Origin: CAZMMV01 sp964637035
Lineage (GTDB): Bacteria; Bacillota; Clostridia; Tissierellales; Tissierellaceae
Reading direction: 5' to 3'
DNA length: 31,172 nt
Assembly (NCBI GenBank): GCA_964637035.1
Contig: CAZWTU010000015.1
Coordinates: forward strand, 1-31,172
Positions 1 to 7,496 of this stretch are shown one piece after another; position 1 is the stretch's first letter; every line of letters begins with the position of its first letter. The notes under the pieces are model-generated. The model was not told the DNA's origin, searched no databases, and was given only the letters and a program-made list of their open reading frames with translations. The position numbers were made by a program, and so were the translations under genes.

Positions 1-242
1 AGTGGTTAGCTGAAAAAGGAGTGGTCAATATAGGAGTAGATGCTCCTGCTGTAGACTTAACTCCTGATGATATAGATTTTTCTGCTCATTTAGTATGTGG
101 GGAGTATAATATAACTAATACGGAGAACTTGTGTAATTTAGACAAATTGATAAATAAGAGATTTTTATATATTGGACTTCCTCTTAAGATAAGGGATGGA
201 TCAGGCTCACCCATTAGGGCGGTTGCTTTATTGGAAGAATAA
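1..242 (+). CDS. Cyclase family protein (kynurenine formamidase-like), 3' end only
   Basis: The reading frame is already open at the left edge (first full codon at position 3, Trp-Leu-Ala-Glu) and stops with TAA at 240-242, so only the last 79 residues are seen. The residues around IGVDAPAVDL, an ENL.NL segment, the FLYIGLPLKI strand and a terminal SPIRAVAL block are typical of the C-terminus of the cyclase/kynurenine-formamidase family (PF04199), metal-dependent hydrolases of roughly 210 residues. The N-terminal metal-binding HxGTHxD motif lies outside the window, so substrate and activity cannot be judged. A GTG at 21 is an internal valine codon, not a start. The gene ends at a hairpin shared with the convergent gene on its right. 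Confidence 0.75.
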   Translation, partial: WLAEKGVVNIGVDAPAVDLTPDDIDFSAHLVCGEYNITNTENLCNLDKLINKRFLYIGLPLKIRDGSGSPIRAVALLEE

Positions 243-252
243 TTTTATAAAG

Positions 253-300
253 AAAATGCTTAGGCCCTATTTTCAACAAATAAAGTCCTAAGCATTTTTT
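253..300. terminator. Bidirectional rho-independent terminator
   Basis: A 12-bp stem (253-264 AAAATGCTTAGG pairing with 287-298) is flanked by A and T runs, so it can end both the plus-strand cyclase gene (stop at 242) and the minus-strand membrane protein gene (stop at 302). Confidence 0.8.
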
Positions 301-301
301 A

Positions 302-1420
302 TTATAAAATAAATATAAATGTTATTATAATTATTATAATTGGTGCCATAAGAATAATCATCCCAATAATTGATCCTGCATTTACAGTCCAACCTATACC
401 TACTCTTTTTTCTACAATTATAGAGGGATCCCCTTTATTATAATAAATTGAATTCCCTAATTTCCAATGCTTATCATCATCTATATCGTATTTATCAAAA
501 GATTCTTCTTTCCCATCTAACTTTAATCGGTCCCCACCTTGACCTACCTTTACTCCTATAACAACAGCTCCTATGACCATTATAGATGTTACAAACAAAG
601 TTATAAAGGTAAATATCTTCATATTAGTCACTATACCTAGTGTTGCCATGTTTCCATAAGTGAATATTAGTTCAAGGGCAATGGTAGAGACCAAAAGATA
701 TATTCCCCAAACTCTCACAAATTTAATATTTTTCCTTATAGATATCTCAGGATTATTTGGATTTATTTGTTTTTTTGATTTCTTTATAAAATAATAAGTT
801 AAATACATAATAGCTCCCATAAACAATTGGGTGAAAGGCATTAAAAGTGCTGTCCATATAGATTTATTCATCCAACCATCTACATTTCCAGCCAAATCCC
901 AATGGGTAGGAATTTTATCTGGAAGAGATGGATACATATATAAGGATAAAAATATATTTATTAATATTATTCCTATAGGTATTAACATCCACTTTTCAGA
1001 TAATACCTTTTCATTTTCCATACCTTTACTGAAATTCGTATCTACAACTACAGTATTGGTTCCCAACTTATCCCAACCCATATCTTTTTTTAAAGTTTTA
1101 GCCCGTTTATTCCACCTTAAATAAACTAAAAATAGTATAGCAATATATATAAATATAAATGTTACAAACATCATTTCATATACAGATTTATAGCCTATAA
1201 TTAGGCTTAATATTAAAAGTAACCCCCCTGCAATTATTGTTTCAATTCTATATCCCTTTATTATCTTTTTAACCTCATCAGTATTAAATTTGTCTTCAGG
1301 TATTTTTACTCCTAAAAATATATTTTTCCTAGTTACATTTGGAATTAATAATTGAACCACTAATAATGTTAGTAATATAAAGGCATTATAAAGTAACATA
1401 ATCATTTTCTCAGACACCAT
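302..1420 (-). CDS. DUF1648/DUF5808 polytopic membrane protein (SdpI-like)
   Basis: A 372-residue integral membrane protein. Hydrophobic segments lie near residues 7-26, 62-78, 82-100, 146-162, 190-211, 238-256, 267-291 and 350-371. The DUF1648 signature (LPDKIPTHWDLAGNVDGW, residues 166-183) links it to the SdpI/YtrA-operon family, whose members are linked to immunity against membrane-active agents or to envelope stress. A C-terminal DUF5808 block (HWKLGNSIYYN..DPSIIVEKR.GIGWT.N, about 318-347) precedes the last helix. The start is the ATG at 1418-1420, behind a run of six G. It lies 13 bp after the GntR stop, so the two genes are co-transcribed. The function in this organism is not known; the family and the regulator pairing are clear. 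Confidence 0.8.
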   Translation of the reverse strand: MVSEKMIMLLYNAFILLTLLVVQLLIPNVTRKNIFLGVKIPEDKFNTDEVKKIIKGYRIETIIAGGLLLILSLIIGYKSVYEMMFVTFIFIYIAILFLVYLRWNKRAKTLKKDMGWDKLGTNTVVVDTNFSKGMENEKVLSEKWMLIPIGIILINIFLSLYMYPSLPDKIPTHWDLAGNVDGWMNKSIWTALLMPFTQLFMGAIMYLTYYFIKKSKKQINPNNPEISIRKNIKFVRVWGIYLLVSTIALELIFTYGNMATLGIVTNMKIFTFITLFVTSIMVIGAVVIGVKVGQGGDRLKLDGKEESFDKYDIDDDKHWKLGNSIYYNKGDPSIIVEKRVGIGWTVNAGSIIGMIILMAPIIIIIITFIFIL

Positions 1421-1433
1421 TATCCCCCCTATT

Positions 1434-1805
1434 TTAAATTTCGTCATAAATATCAGCACATATTCTTAAAAATTCTTCTTTGTCAATTCCTTTATTGCTA
1501 CTATTTCCAATTATATATTTCAATTCATCCTTTAACCCTTCTTTTTCATATTCTGTTATTTTATTAATGTTTTCCTTGATTCTGGTCCCCCTTCTTCTAT
1601 CTATGTCCAGATAACCTTCTTCTTTCAAAATATTATATACCTTGTTTACAGTGTGAAGATTTATTCCAATATCTCCTGCTAATTGTCTAACAGAGGGAAG
1701 TTCCTCACCCCTTTCAAGCTCTCCCTTAGCTATACCTATTATTATTTGCCTTTTAAGCTGCTTGTAAATAGGCATCTCAGATTCAAAATTTATTTTTATA
1801 AGCAT
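1434..1805 (-). CDS. GntR-family regulator, YtrA subfamily
   Basis: A short (123-residue) transcription factor. Residues about 10-78 form a GntR winged helix: PIYKQLKRQI, then ELPSVRQLAGDIGINLHTVNKVYNIL, then an RRRGT wing. The C-terminal tail is only about 45 residues, the YtrA arrangement without a large effector domain. The ATG at 1803-1805 is preferred because GGGGTG sits six bases upstream; a GTG nine bases further upstream is part of that ribosome binding site. It precedes and presumably represses itself and the DUF1648 membrane gene. A 21-bp dyad overlaps its -10 element. Confidence 0.85.
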   Translation of the reverse strand: MLIKINFESEMPIYKQLKRQIIIGIAKGELERGEELPSVRQLAGDIGINLHTVNKVYNILKEEGYLDIDRRRGTRIKENINKITEYEKEGLKDELKYIIGNSSNKGIDKEEFLRICADIYDEI

Positions 1806-1822
1806 TCCATTCACCCCATATC

Positions 1823-1861
1823 TGTTATAGTCATTCTATTACAACCATACGTTTTTTGCAA
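1823..1861 (-). promoter_or_regulatory. Promoter and dyad operator of the GntR/membrane gene pair
   Basis: Read on the minus strand: -35 TTGCAA (1856-1861), 17-bp spacer, -10 TAGAAT (1833-1838). A dyad TGTTATAG-N5-CTATTACA (plus strand 1823-1843, 7 of 8 arm positions symmetric) covers the -10 box, as expected for a YtrA-type autorepressor. The binding assignment is an inference from position. Confidence 0.55.
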
Positions 1862-1862
1862 C

Positions 1863-1888
1863 AAAAAAGAACCTCGAATTTAGGTTCT
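1863..1888 (-). terminator. Terminator downstream of the MerR gene
   Basis: On the minus strand a 7-bp stem AGAACCT/AGGTTCT with a 7-base loop is followed by six T. It lies about 75 bp past the MerR stop and abuts the -35 of the next gene. Confidence 0.65.
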
Positions 1889-1961
1889 GAAGATGTTTTA
1901 TTTATAATAATACATATTGTTTATATAATTTTGTAAAACTAAATAAAAAAGATATTTAATC

Positions 1962-2828
1962 CTATTTGATATCCGGAAATTTTTCTATAAAAATTTCATT
2001 AGCTTCCAATAAATCTTTATAATATTTTTCATATGAGGGAGATAATCTTCTCATGGCAGGAATAAATATATCATTATATCCACTAGTCTTTCCAAATGAT
2101 TTCATTGCTTCCATTAATCGTCCATATGGAGATTGTTCATATTCTGGCGATTCCTTTAAATCTCGATATTCTTTAATTATATCTCGATTTTCTTCTAAGA
2201 ATTGTTCTGGTCTTTCTATATTCCCTTGTTTTTTCTCTTCTGCTTCAAGGATTCTGCCATCTGTCCAGAAATCCATGGCTTCTTCAAACTCATCCATAAA
2301 TTCGTCAGAAATTTCAAGTGGTTCAACTTCGTCCAGAAAACTTACAATTGCTTCATATGCTTCTTCCTGTTTTCTTGTTTTTATTGGTTCTTCCAAATAT
2401 CTGCTAAAATGCATCATTAAAAATCTACCATAAAACCCGGGGAAGTTGTCCAAAAGTTTTTGTTTTATGGATTTCTTTTTATTTAATTCTACAATTTCCT
2501 CATTAATTGCTTGAGTATCTTTTTCATCTAAAACCTTTTCTAATAATTGAATTTGTTTCTCTGATACTTCATTTTCTAATTCTTTCTTAATAATACATTT
2601 TCTCAACTCTTCCTTAGGAAAATTAGAGTCTAAAACCCTTTTAATCTCAGAAACAGACAATCCCAGTGTTCTAAATAAACTCACCCTTTTTAATTTTTCA
2701 ACCTCATCTTCATTAAAATTTCGATATCCATTTCCATCAATTTTGGGATTAACAATATTTTTCTCTTCGTAGTAATTAATTGCTTTTTTAGTTAATTTAG
2801 TTTCATCACACACTTGACTTATTTTCAC
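1962..2828 (-). CDS. MerR-family transcriptional regulator, unknown inducer
   Basis: A 288-residue regulator. Residues 1-70 are a MerR winged helix (KISQVCDETKLTKKAINYYEEK, then GYRNFNEDEVEKLKRVSLFRTLGLSVSEIKRVL), followed by a dimerisation helix to about residue 108. The remaining about 180 residues are acidic and helical (for example FPGFYGRFLMMHFSRYLEEP near 118-137) and match no effector domain I can name. No metal-binding Cys cluster is seen in the effector half. The start is the GTG at 2826-2828, with AGGAGGTG six bases upstream; another GTG at 2837 lies inside that site. The gene stands alone and its promoter has the long spacer typical of MerR activation, so autoregulation is likely. 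Confidence 0.85.
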   Translation of the reverse strand: MKISQVCDETKLTKKAINYYEEKNIVNPKIDGNGYRNFNEDEVEKLKRVSLFRTLGLSVSEIKRVLDSNFPKEELRKCIIKKELENEVSEKQIQLLEKVLDEKDTQAINEEIVELNKKKSIKQKLLDNFPGFYGRFLMMHFSRYLEEPIKTRKQEEAYEAIVSFLDEVEPLEISDEFMDEFEEAMDFWTDGRILEAEEKKQGNIERPEQFLEENRDIIKEYRDLKESPEYEQSPYGRLMEAMKSFGKTSGYNDIFIPAMRRLSPSYEKYYKDLLEANEIFIEKFPDIK

Positions 2829-2848
2829 AATAAGCACCTCCTATATTA

Positions 2849-2879
2849 ACTATAAGCCATTCCCTTGGGGATTAGTCAA
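2849..2879 (-). promoter_or_regulatory. MerR-type promoter with 19-bp spacer
   Basis: Minus strand: -35 TTGACT (2874-2879), a 19-bp spacer (2855-2873), -10 TATAGT (2849-2854). The spacer is 2 bp longer than optimal and contains a short dyad TCCC-CAA-GGGA, the hallmark of promoters that MerR proteins activate by DNA untwisting. It drives the adjacent MerR gene. Confidence 0.65.
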
Positions 2880-2931
2880 GATAAATTTCATTTTTTGTTT
2901 TCTTACTTCCCATCCCTTTATATTCAATTTA

Positions 2932-3204
2932 CTACCTACTAATTATCCCCTGTATTATTCCATTAATAATCCAATATTCTACAATAGTTACTATTGCACA
3001 AATAATAATAAAAAATCCAAATTTAAATTCCCCTATTCTATCTTTCCAATATTCACCTCTAAAAAAAGAAATGAAATCTGGAGTGAAAATATACCTAAGA
3101 GATTCTTGAAAATCATCATAATCTATGAAGAAATGATTAAATATAAATTTGTAAACTGTAAAACTATTAATTATTATTAAGATTAAGACTATAAAACCCG
3201 ACAT
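2932..3204 (-). CDS. Small two-helix membrane protein, unknown function
   Basis: A 90-residue protein with one hydrophobic segment at about 2-22 (GFIVLILIIINSFTVYKFIF) and a second at about 66-88 (FGFFIIICAIVTIVEYWIING). Between them lies a charged, aromatic-rich stretch of about 40 residues. The ATG at 3202-3204 has AAGGGGTG six bases upstream, which supports a real gene; a GTG at 3211-3213 falls in that site. No family is recognised. It lies upstream of the MerR gene on the same strand, but the MerR promoter separates the two, so functional linkage is not shown. Confidence 0.55.
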   Translation of the reverse strand: MSGFIVLILIIINSFTVYKFIFNHFFIDYDDFQESLRYIFTPDFISFFRGEYWKDRIGEFKFGFFIIICAIVTIVEYWIINGIIQGIISR

Positions 3205-3309
3205 GAATCTCACCCCTTATAATTTTATCAAAAACTCATTTACCTATAATTATTTGTTTCTAATCTTTGGCATTTGCATGTTTTATAAATGATGTGCAGC
3301 ATTTACGGT

Positions 3310-3384
3310 TGTCATTCCGAGTGTAACGAGGAATCTTCGATCCCAACAGAAAGATTCTTCGTCGCTACGCTCCTCTGAATGACA
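3310..3384. repeat. Imperfect palindromic (REP-like) element
   Basis: The arms TGTCATTC...GGAATCTT (3310-3337) and AAGATTC...GAATGACA (3351-3384) are imperfect inverted copies with a 13-base loop. Base composition is much richer in G and C than the flanks. The arm sequence resembles dispersed GTCATTC..GAGxGxAxCGA.GAATCTT palindromes found in many bacterial genomes. The rest of the 265-bp gap (3214-3478) shows no gene; no promoter was assigned there. Confidence 0.7.
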
Positions 3385-3478
3385 GGATACCGCCGCGACT
3401 CATTTATATACTAATCCAACCTAACCTTTGAATCTTTTCATTCGAATTTGAAAATCCCTCAAATAAAAAGACCTGTCC

Positions 3479-4660
3479 CTACTGTTTGAAGGCCCTGTCT
3501 AGATCATCTATTATATCTTCTACATCTTCTAACCCTACGGATATTCTTATCATGCTTTCTGTGAGGCCAAATTGTTCTAGTTCTTCTGTTGGATAATCTC
3601 TGTGGGTCATGGCTGCTGGTAGTTCTATTAGGGTTTCACAGTCTCCTAGGCTTACTGCTAATTGTGCCAGCTCTACACTTTCTACAAACTTCTTTGCATC
3701 TTCTAAGCTCCCGTCTATTTCAAAGGCTATCATAGCACCGAAACCCCTCATTTGTTTTTTAGCTATTTCATGACCTTTGAAATCTGCTAATCCTGGATAC
3801 ATTGTTCTTTTTACCTTAGGGTGATTATTTAGGAATTCTGCCACTTGCATTGCATTCTTTTCATGTTGTCTCATCCTTAATCCTAAAGTCTTTAATCCCC
3901 TCAACAATAGCCATCCATTGAAAGGACTCATTGCTCCACCGAATTCACACATATATTCAAATTTTAAGCTATTTATATAATCCATATCCCTAGATATGGC
4001 AACTCCAGCTACTACATCACCATGACCAGAAATGTATTTTGTAGCACTATGTACAACTACATCTACACCTAATTCTAGTGGGTTTTGAAAATATGGTGTT
4101 CCAAAAGTATTATCTACTACAACTTTAATGCCCTTTTCCTTTGCTATTTCAACTACAGCTTCTATATCTATTATAGATAAATCTGGGTTTGATGGTGTTT
4201 CAAAGTATATTACTTTTGTGTTCTCATCTATTGCTTTTTCTAAGGTTTCTAGTTCAGTTAAATTTACTATTTTATGATTTATATCATATTTAGCTAGTAG
4301 TTTTGTTGCTACCCCATAGCTTGAACCATAAAGTGTTCTATGAATTATTATATTATCCTTAGGTTTTAAAAATGAAAACATCACACTAGAAATAGCTGCC
4401 ATACCAGAGGCAAAGGCTACTGCACCTTCTCCACCTTCTAATACCGCCATTCTATTTTCAAATAATCTTAGGGTTGGATTGTTCCCTCTGGTATATACAT
4501 AATCATCTGATTGAAAAGACATTACCTTTTCTACATGGTCTATATCATCAAATACAAAAGTTGATGTTTGATAAATTGGTGGATTCAGTGCATTGTTAGA
4601 ATTTTTCCCTTGAGATCCACCATGAATTGTTTTGGTGTCAAATTTATAATCCTTTTTCAT
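3479..4660 (-). CDS. Trans-sulfuration PLP enzyme, probable methionine gamma-lyase
   Basis: A 393-residue Cys/Met-metabolism PLP enzyme (PF01053), cytosolic and probably tetrameric. The N-terminus has TKTIHGG and PIYQTSTF. The phosphate-binding YTRGNNPT (Tyr56, Arg58), FASGMAAI, Tyr111 in TLYGSSY, Asp183 in VVVDNTFGTP and the PLP lysine Lys208 in SATKYISGHGD are all present. The family eliminates or replaces at the gamma carbon of methionine, cystathionine or O-acetylhomoserine. SATKY.xGHGDVVAG and overall length point to methionine gamma-lyase (methionine to methanethiol, ammonia and 2-oxobutyrate). The Cys that many such lyases carry after TLYG is serine here (Ser113), so O-acetylhomoserine sulfhydrylase or cystathionine lyase activity remains possible. 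It is the last gene of the mtnA cluster, 138 bp after mtnA. The start has GGAGG seven bases upstream. Confidence 0.8.
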   Translation of the reverse strand: MKKDYKFDTKTIHGGSQGKNSNNALNPPIYQTSTFVFDDIDHVEKVMSFQSDDYVYTRGNNPTLRLFENRMAVLEGGEGAVAFASGMAAISSVMFSFLKPKDNIIIHRTLYGSSYGVATKLLAKYDINHKIVNLTELETLEKAIDENTKVIYFETPSNPDLSIIDIEAVVEIAKEKGIKVVVDNTFGTPYFQNPLELGVDVVVHSATKYISGHGDVVAGVAISRDMDYINSLKFEYMCEFGGAMSPFNGWLLLRGLKTLGLRMRQHEKNAMQVAEFLNNHPKVKRTMYPGLADFKGHEIAKKQMRGFGAMIAFEIDGSLEDAKKFVESVELAQLAVSLGDCETLIELPAAMTHRDYPTEELEQFGLTESMIRISVGLEDVEDIIDDLDRAFKQ

Positions 4661-4798
4661 TTTTCATCCTCCATCTTAAATCAATTTCTATTTTTGATTA
4701 ACTTTACAAATGGCTCTTTATCCTTTTCTTTTATTTTCTTTTCTCTTCTTATACTTTCCACAATTAAATTCAACCAGCGGAAACATTTAAAACATCTA

Positions 4799-5836
4799 TT
4801 ATTTAATATTTTTTATACTTTCCTTATATGGTGGTCTTAAAATCCCTTTTTCTGTAATTATTCCTGTTATATTCTCATTAGGAGTTACATCAAAGGCAGG
4901 ATTATAAACCTCTATTCCTTCAGGTGCTATTCTTACTCCATTTATATGAGTAACTTCCCTTGCATCTCTTTCCTCTATGTCTATATCATCTCCACTCTCC
5001 ATATCAAAGTCTATGGTTGTAGTTGGTGCTACTATATAAAAAGGTACATTATAGGCCTTAGCTACTACCGATAACATAAATGTCCCTATCTTATTTGCAG
5101 CATCCCCATTATTTGCAACCCTATCTGCTCCAGTTAATATTAAATCTATTTTCCCATCTCTTATTAAGGTGGCTGCAACACTATCTGCTATAAGTTTAGC
5201 TGGTATCTTTTCTTGTACTAATTCCCAAGCCGTTAATTTCCCACCTTGTAGTCTTGGACGAGTTTCATCTGCATATACAAATATATCCTTCCCTGTATAA
5301 TGAGCTTCCCTTACGACACCTAAGGCTGTTCCGTAGTCTACGGTTGCTAATGCTCCTGTATTACAATGGGTCAATATTGTAGATCCTTGTGGAACTATTT
5401 CGTTGCCATGCTTTGCCATAGCCCTATTAGTCTTTATATCTTCTTCATATATATTACTTGCTTCTTGTAAAACCTTTTCATATATTTCCTTATTGCTTAA
5501 ATCTTTATTGGCTTCTATTAAGCCTTTCATTCTTTTAACTGCCCACATTAAATTAACTGCTGTTGGACGGGACTTATTAAGGACATCTAATGCATTATCC
5601 ATTTTCTCTAAAAATACATCCTTATCTTCATCCATAAATTCATCTGCCGCAAGAACTGCTCCATAGGCGGCTGTTGCACCTATGGCTGGTGCCCCCCTAA
5701 CTACCATATCATTAATGGCAAAATCTACATCTCTATAAGTCTTACACTTAAAAAATTCTGTCTTTACTGGTAAAGCCCTTTGGTCAATTAAATATAAAAT
5801 ATTATCTTTAAATTCTATAGTTTTTATGTTTTTCAT
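4799..5836 (-). CDS. mtnA: Methylthioribose-1-phosphate isomerase family (MtnA)
   Basis: A 345-residue enzyme of the aIF2B/MtnA isomerase family. It opens an aldose 1-phosphate to a ketose 1-phosphate, classically 5-methylthioribose 1-phosphate to 5-methylthioribulose 1-phosphate. Diagnostic blocks are MVVRGAPAIGATAAYG (45-59), ILTHCNTGAL with catalytic Cys158, DETRPRLQGGKLTAWEL (190-205) and TGADRVANNGD with catalytic Asp238. Length equals that of characterised MtnA. It starts 15 bp after the nucleoside phosphorylase stop, with AGGAG upstream, so the two are translationally close. The rest of a classical methionine salvage pathway (mtnB, mtnW/X, mtnD) is absent here; a class II aldolase takes its place two genes upstream. 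Related isomerases act on 5-deoxyribose 1-phosphate and ribose 1-phosphate-like sugars, so the exact substrate is open. Confidence 0.9.
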   Translation of the reverse strand: MKNIKTIEFKDNILYLIDQRALPVKTEFFKCKTYRDVDFAINDMVVRGAPAIGATAAYGAVLAADEFMDEDKDVFLEKMDNALDVLNKSRPTAVNLMWAVKRMKGLIEANKDLSNKEIYEKVLQEASNIYEEDIKTNRAMAKHGNEIVPQGSTILTHCNTGALATVDYGTALGVVREAHYTGKDIFVYADETRPRLQGGKLTAWELVQEKIPAKLIADSVAATLIRDGKIDLILTGADRVANNGDAANKIGTFMLSVVAKAYNVPFYIVAPTTTIDFDMESGDDIDIEERDAREVTHINGVRIAPEGIEVYNPAFDVTPNENITGIITEKGILRPPYKESIKNIK

Positions 5837-5851
5837 ATTTTCACTCCTAAT

Positions 5852-6682
5852 TTAATCTATTTCTTTTACTAAGCCTACAATCAACTTCTTAAATATTTCA
5901 GCAGTCTTTGCCCCTGCTTCTACTACCTCTTCGTAGGTTATAGGTTGGTCCAATACCCCTGCAGCCATATTAGATATTAAGGATAATCCCAACACTTTCA
6001 TATTACAATGTGCAGCTGTAATTGCTTCTGTAACAGTTGACATTCCTACTGCATCAGCTCCAAAACTTCTATATACTCTTATTTCACCTGGTGTTTCAAA
6101 TTGGGGTCCTTGAGTATATATATATGTTCCTTCTTTTATATCTAAGTTTATCTTTTTAGCCACGTTTTTAGCCTTGTCCCTAAGTTCCTTTGTATACATA
6201 TCTGAAACATCTACAAATCGTGGACCAAACTCCCCTATATTTGCTCCCCTTAGTGGACTAGCCCCGCTAAATTTTAAATGGTCTTCTATTATCATTATAT
6301 CTCCTGGCTTATAGGTCTTGTTAATTCCCCCAGCCGCATTTGTCAATATAACCGTCTTTACTCCTAAAAGACTAAATACCCTTATGGGGATGACTAATTC
6401 TTCAAATTCATATCCTTCATAATAGTGAAATCTTCCTGACATACAAACTACTTTATTGCCATTTAATGTGCCAATAATTAACTTACCTGCATGATTTTCT
6501 ACTGTAGATACTAGGAAATTTGGTATATCCTTGTAATCTATGACTGTTTTATCCGCTATAAGCTCAGCCAAAGATCCTAAGGCAGAACCTAGAATAATTG
6601 CTATATCAACGTTTCCATCTATTTTGTCTTTAATATAGTCTGCACTCTTTTTAAAATAATCATAATTATATTTTTTATCCAT
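5852..6682 (-). CDS. punA: Purine-nucleoside phosphorylase, 6-oxopurine type
   Basis: A 276-residue PNP/MTAP-family enzyme (PF01048) that splits a purine nucleoside with phosphate into base and pentose 1-phosphate. Visible are the phosphate loop ILGSALG (30-36), SGRFHYYEGY (82-91), TNAAGGIN (114-121), GPQFET with Glu196, GADAVGMSTV with Met214, and ISNMAAG with Asn238. Glu plus Asn in these places is the pattern of inosine/guanosine phosphorylases; methylthioadenosine phosphorylases instead carry a TDYD-type motif. It lies between the aldolase and mtnA, where an MtnP would be expected. The ATG at 6680-6682 is chosen because GGAGG lies six bases upstream; an upstream in-frame codon at 6712 has no such site. 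Substrate could be guanosine/inosine or deaminated 5'-modified nucleosides. Confidence 0.88.
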   Translation of the reverse strand: MDKKYNYDYFKKSADYIKDKIDGNVDIAIILGSALGSLAELIADKTVIDYKDIPNFLVSTVENHAGKLIIGTLNGNKVVCMSGRFHYYEGYEFEELVIPIRVFSLLGVKTVILTNAAGGINKTYKPGDIMIIEDHLKFSGASPLRGANIGEFGPRFVDVSDMYTKELRDKAKNVAKKINLDIKEGTYIYTQGPQFETPGEIRVYRSFGADAVGMSTVTEAITAAHCNMKVLGLSLISNMAAGVLDQPITYEEVVEAGAKTAEIFKKLIVGLVKEID

Positions 6683-6810
6683 TTTCAACCTCCAAACAAT
6701 ATAGGGGGTCATATTCCACCCACATCTTATTCTTATTGTCTTTGTTTTATTAATTACACTATTTATAGAATGTAAATTTGAATTAGCACTGTAAATACTT
6801 TGTTTGTCAA

Positions 6811-7452
6811 TTAAACTTGACCATAAGTTTTAAATTTACCTATCATTTTTATCATTTCGTCCTCTGACAATATAACAGGTTCCCCTATAGATCTAGCCCT
6901 ATAGTAAAGTTCAGCACAGTATTCAATTTCTTCTGTTATATTAAAAGCATTGGCTAAATCCTTTGCACCAGCAAGCATACCGTGGTTTGCAAGAAGTACT
7001 GCATTTCTATCTTCCATTGCTTCGAATACATTTTCTGCTAGCTCCTTAGTTCCATAAGTAGCATACTTTGAACATCTAACATTTTGTCCTGCCAATGCTA
7101 TCATATAATGAACTGGAGGTAAATCCCAATTTAGGCAAGCTATTGTAGTTGCATAGATTGTATGGGTATGTATTATGGCATCTATATCATCTCGGCTTTT
7201 ATAAAATATCCTATGCATATCGTATTCGCTGGATGGGGTCTTTTCTCCTTCTACTTTGTTTCCTTCTAGGTCTAATACTACAACATCCTCTAGCCTTATT
7301 TCAAAATAATCAATTCCTGATGGGCTAATAGCCATAAGTCCTTTTTCCCTGTTAAACATACTTAGGTTTCCACCTGTACCCTTAGTAAGACCTGTTTCAA
7401 TTAACTTTCTACCATATGCTACTATTTCTTTTCTCTCTTTTTCTAACAACAT
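6811..7452 (-). CDS. Class II aldolase (L-fuculose-phosphate aldolase/Ald2-like)
   Basis: A 213-residue zinc-dependent class II aldolase (PF00596). Residues GTGGNLS (26-32), SPSG (43-46), PSSE with Glu76, IHTHT with His95 and His97, and ANHG with His157 reproduce the FucA metal site (Glu73, His92, His94, His155 in E. coli). Such enzymes cleave a ketose 1-phosphate to dihydroxyacetone phosphate and an aldehyde. Next to a nucleoside phosphorylase and MtnA, the expected substrate is 5-methylthioribulose 1-phosphate or 5-deoxyribulose 1-phosphate (the DHAP shunt), or ribulose 1-phosphate. No L-fucose genes are nearby, so a fucose role is unlikely. The start has GGAGGAGGG upstream, and a promoter-like TTGACA element lies in the 108-bp gap before it. 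Confidence 0.88.
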   Translation of the reverse strand: MLLEKERKEIVAYGRKLIETGLTKGTGGNLSMFNREKGLMAISPSGIDYFEIRLEDVVVLDLEGNKVEGEKTPSSEYDMHRIFYKSRDDIDAIIHTHTIYATTIACLNWDLPPVHYMIALAGQNVRCSKYATYGTKELAENVFEAMEDRNAVLLANHGMLAGAKDLANAFNITEEIEYCAELYYRARSIGEPVILSEDEMIKMIGKFKTYGQV

Positions 7453-7496
7453 AATAAATGCCCTCCTCCTTTATATTTTCCTAAATAATTAATTAA

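Noticed and set aside
831..1124. Plus-strand open frame inside the DUF1648 gene
   Set aside because: It is antisense to a clear membrane protein, with no ribosome binding site and no recognisable protein features.
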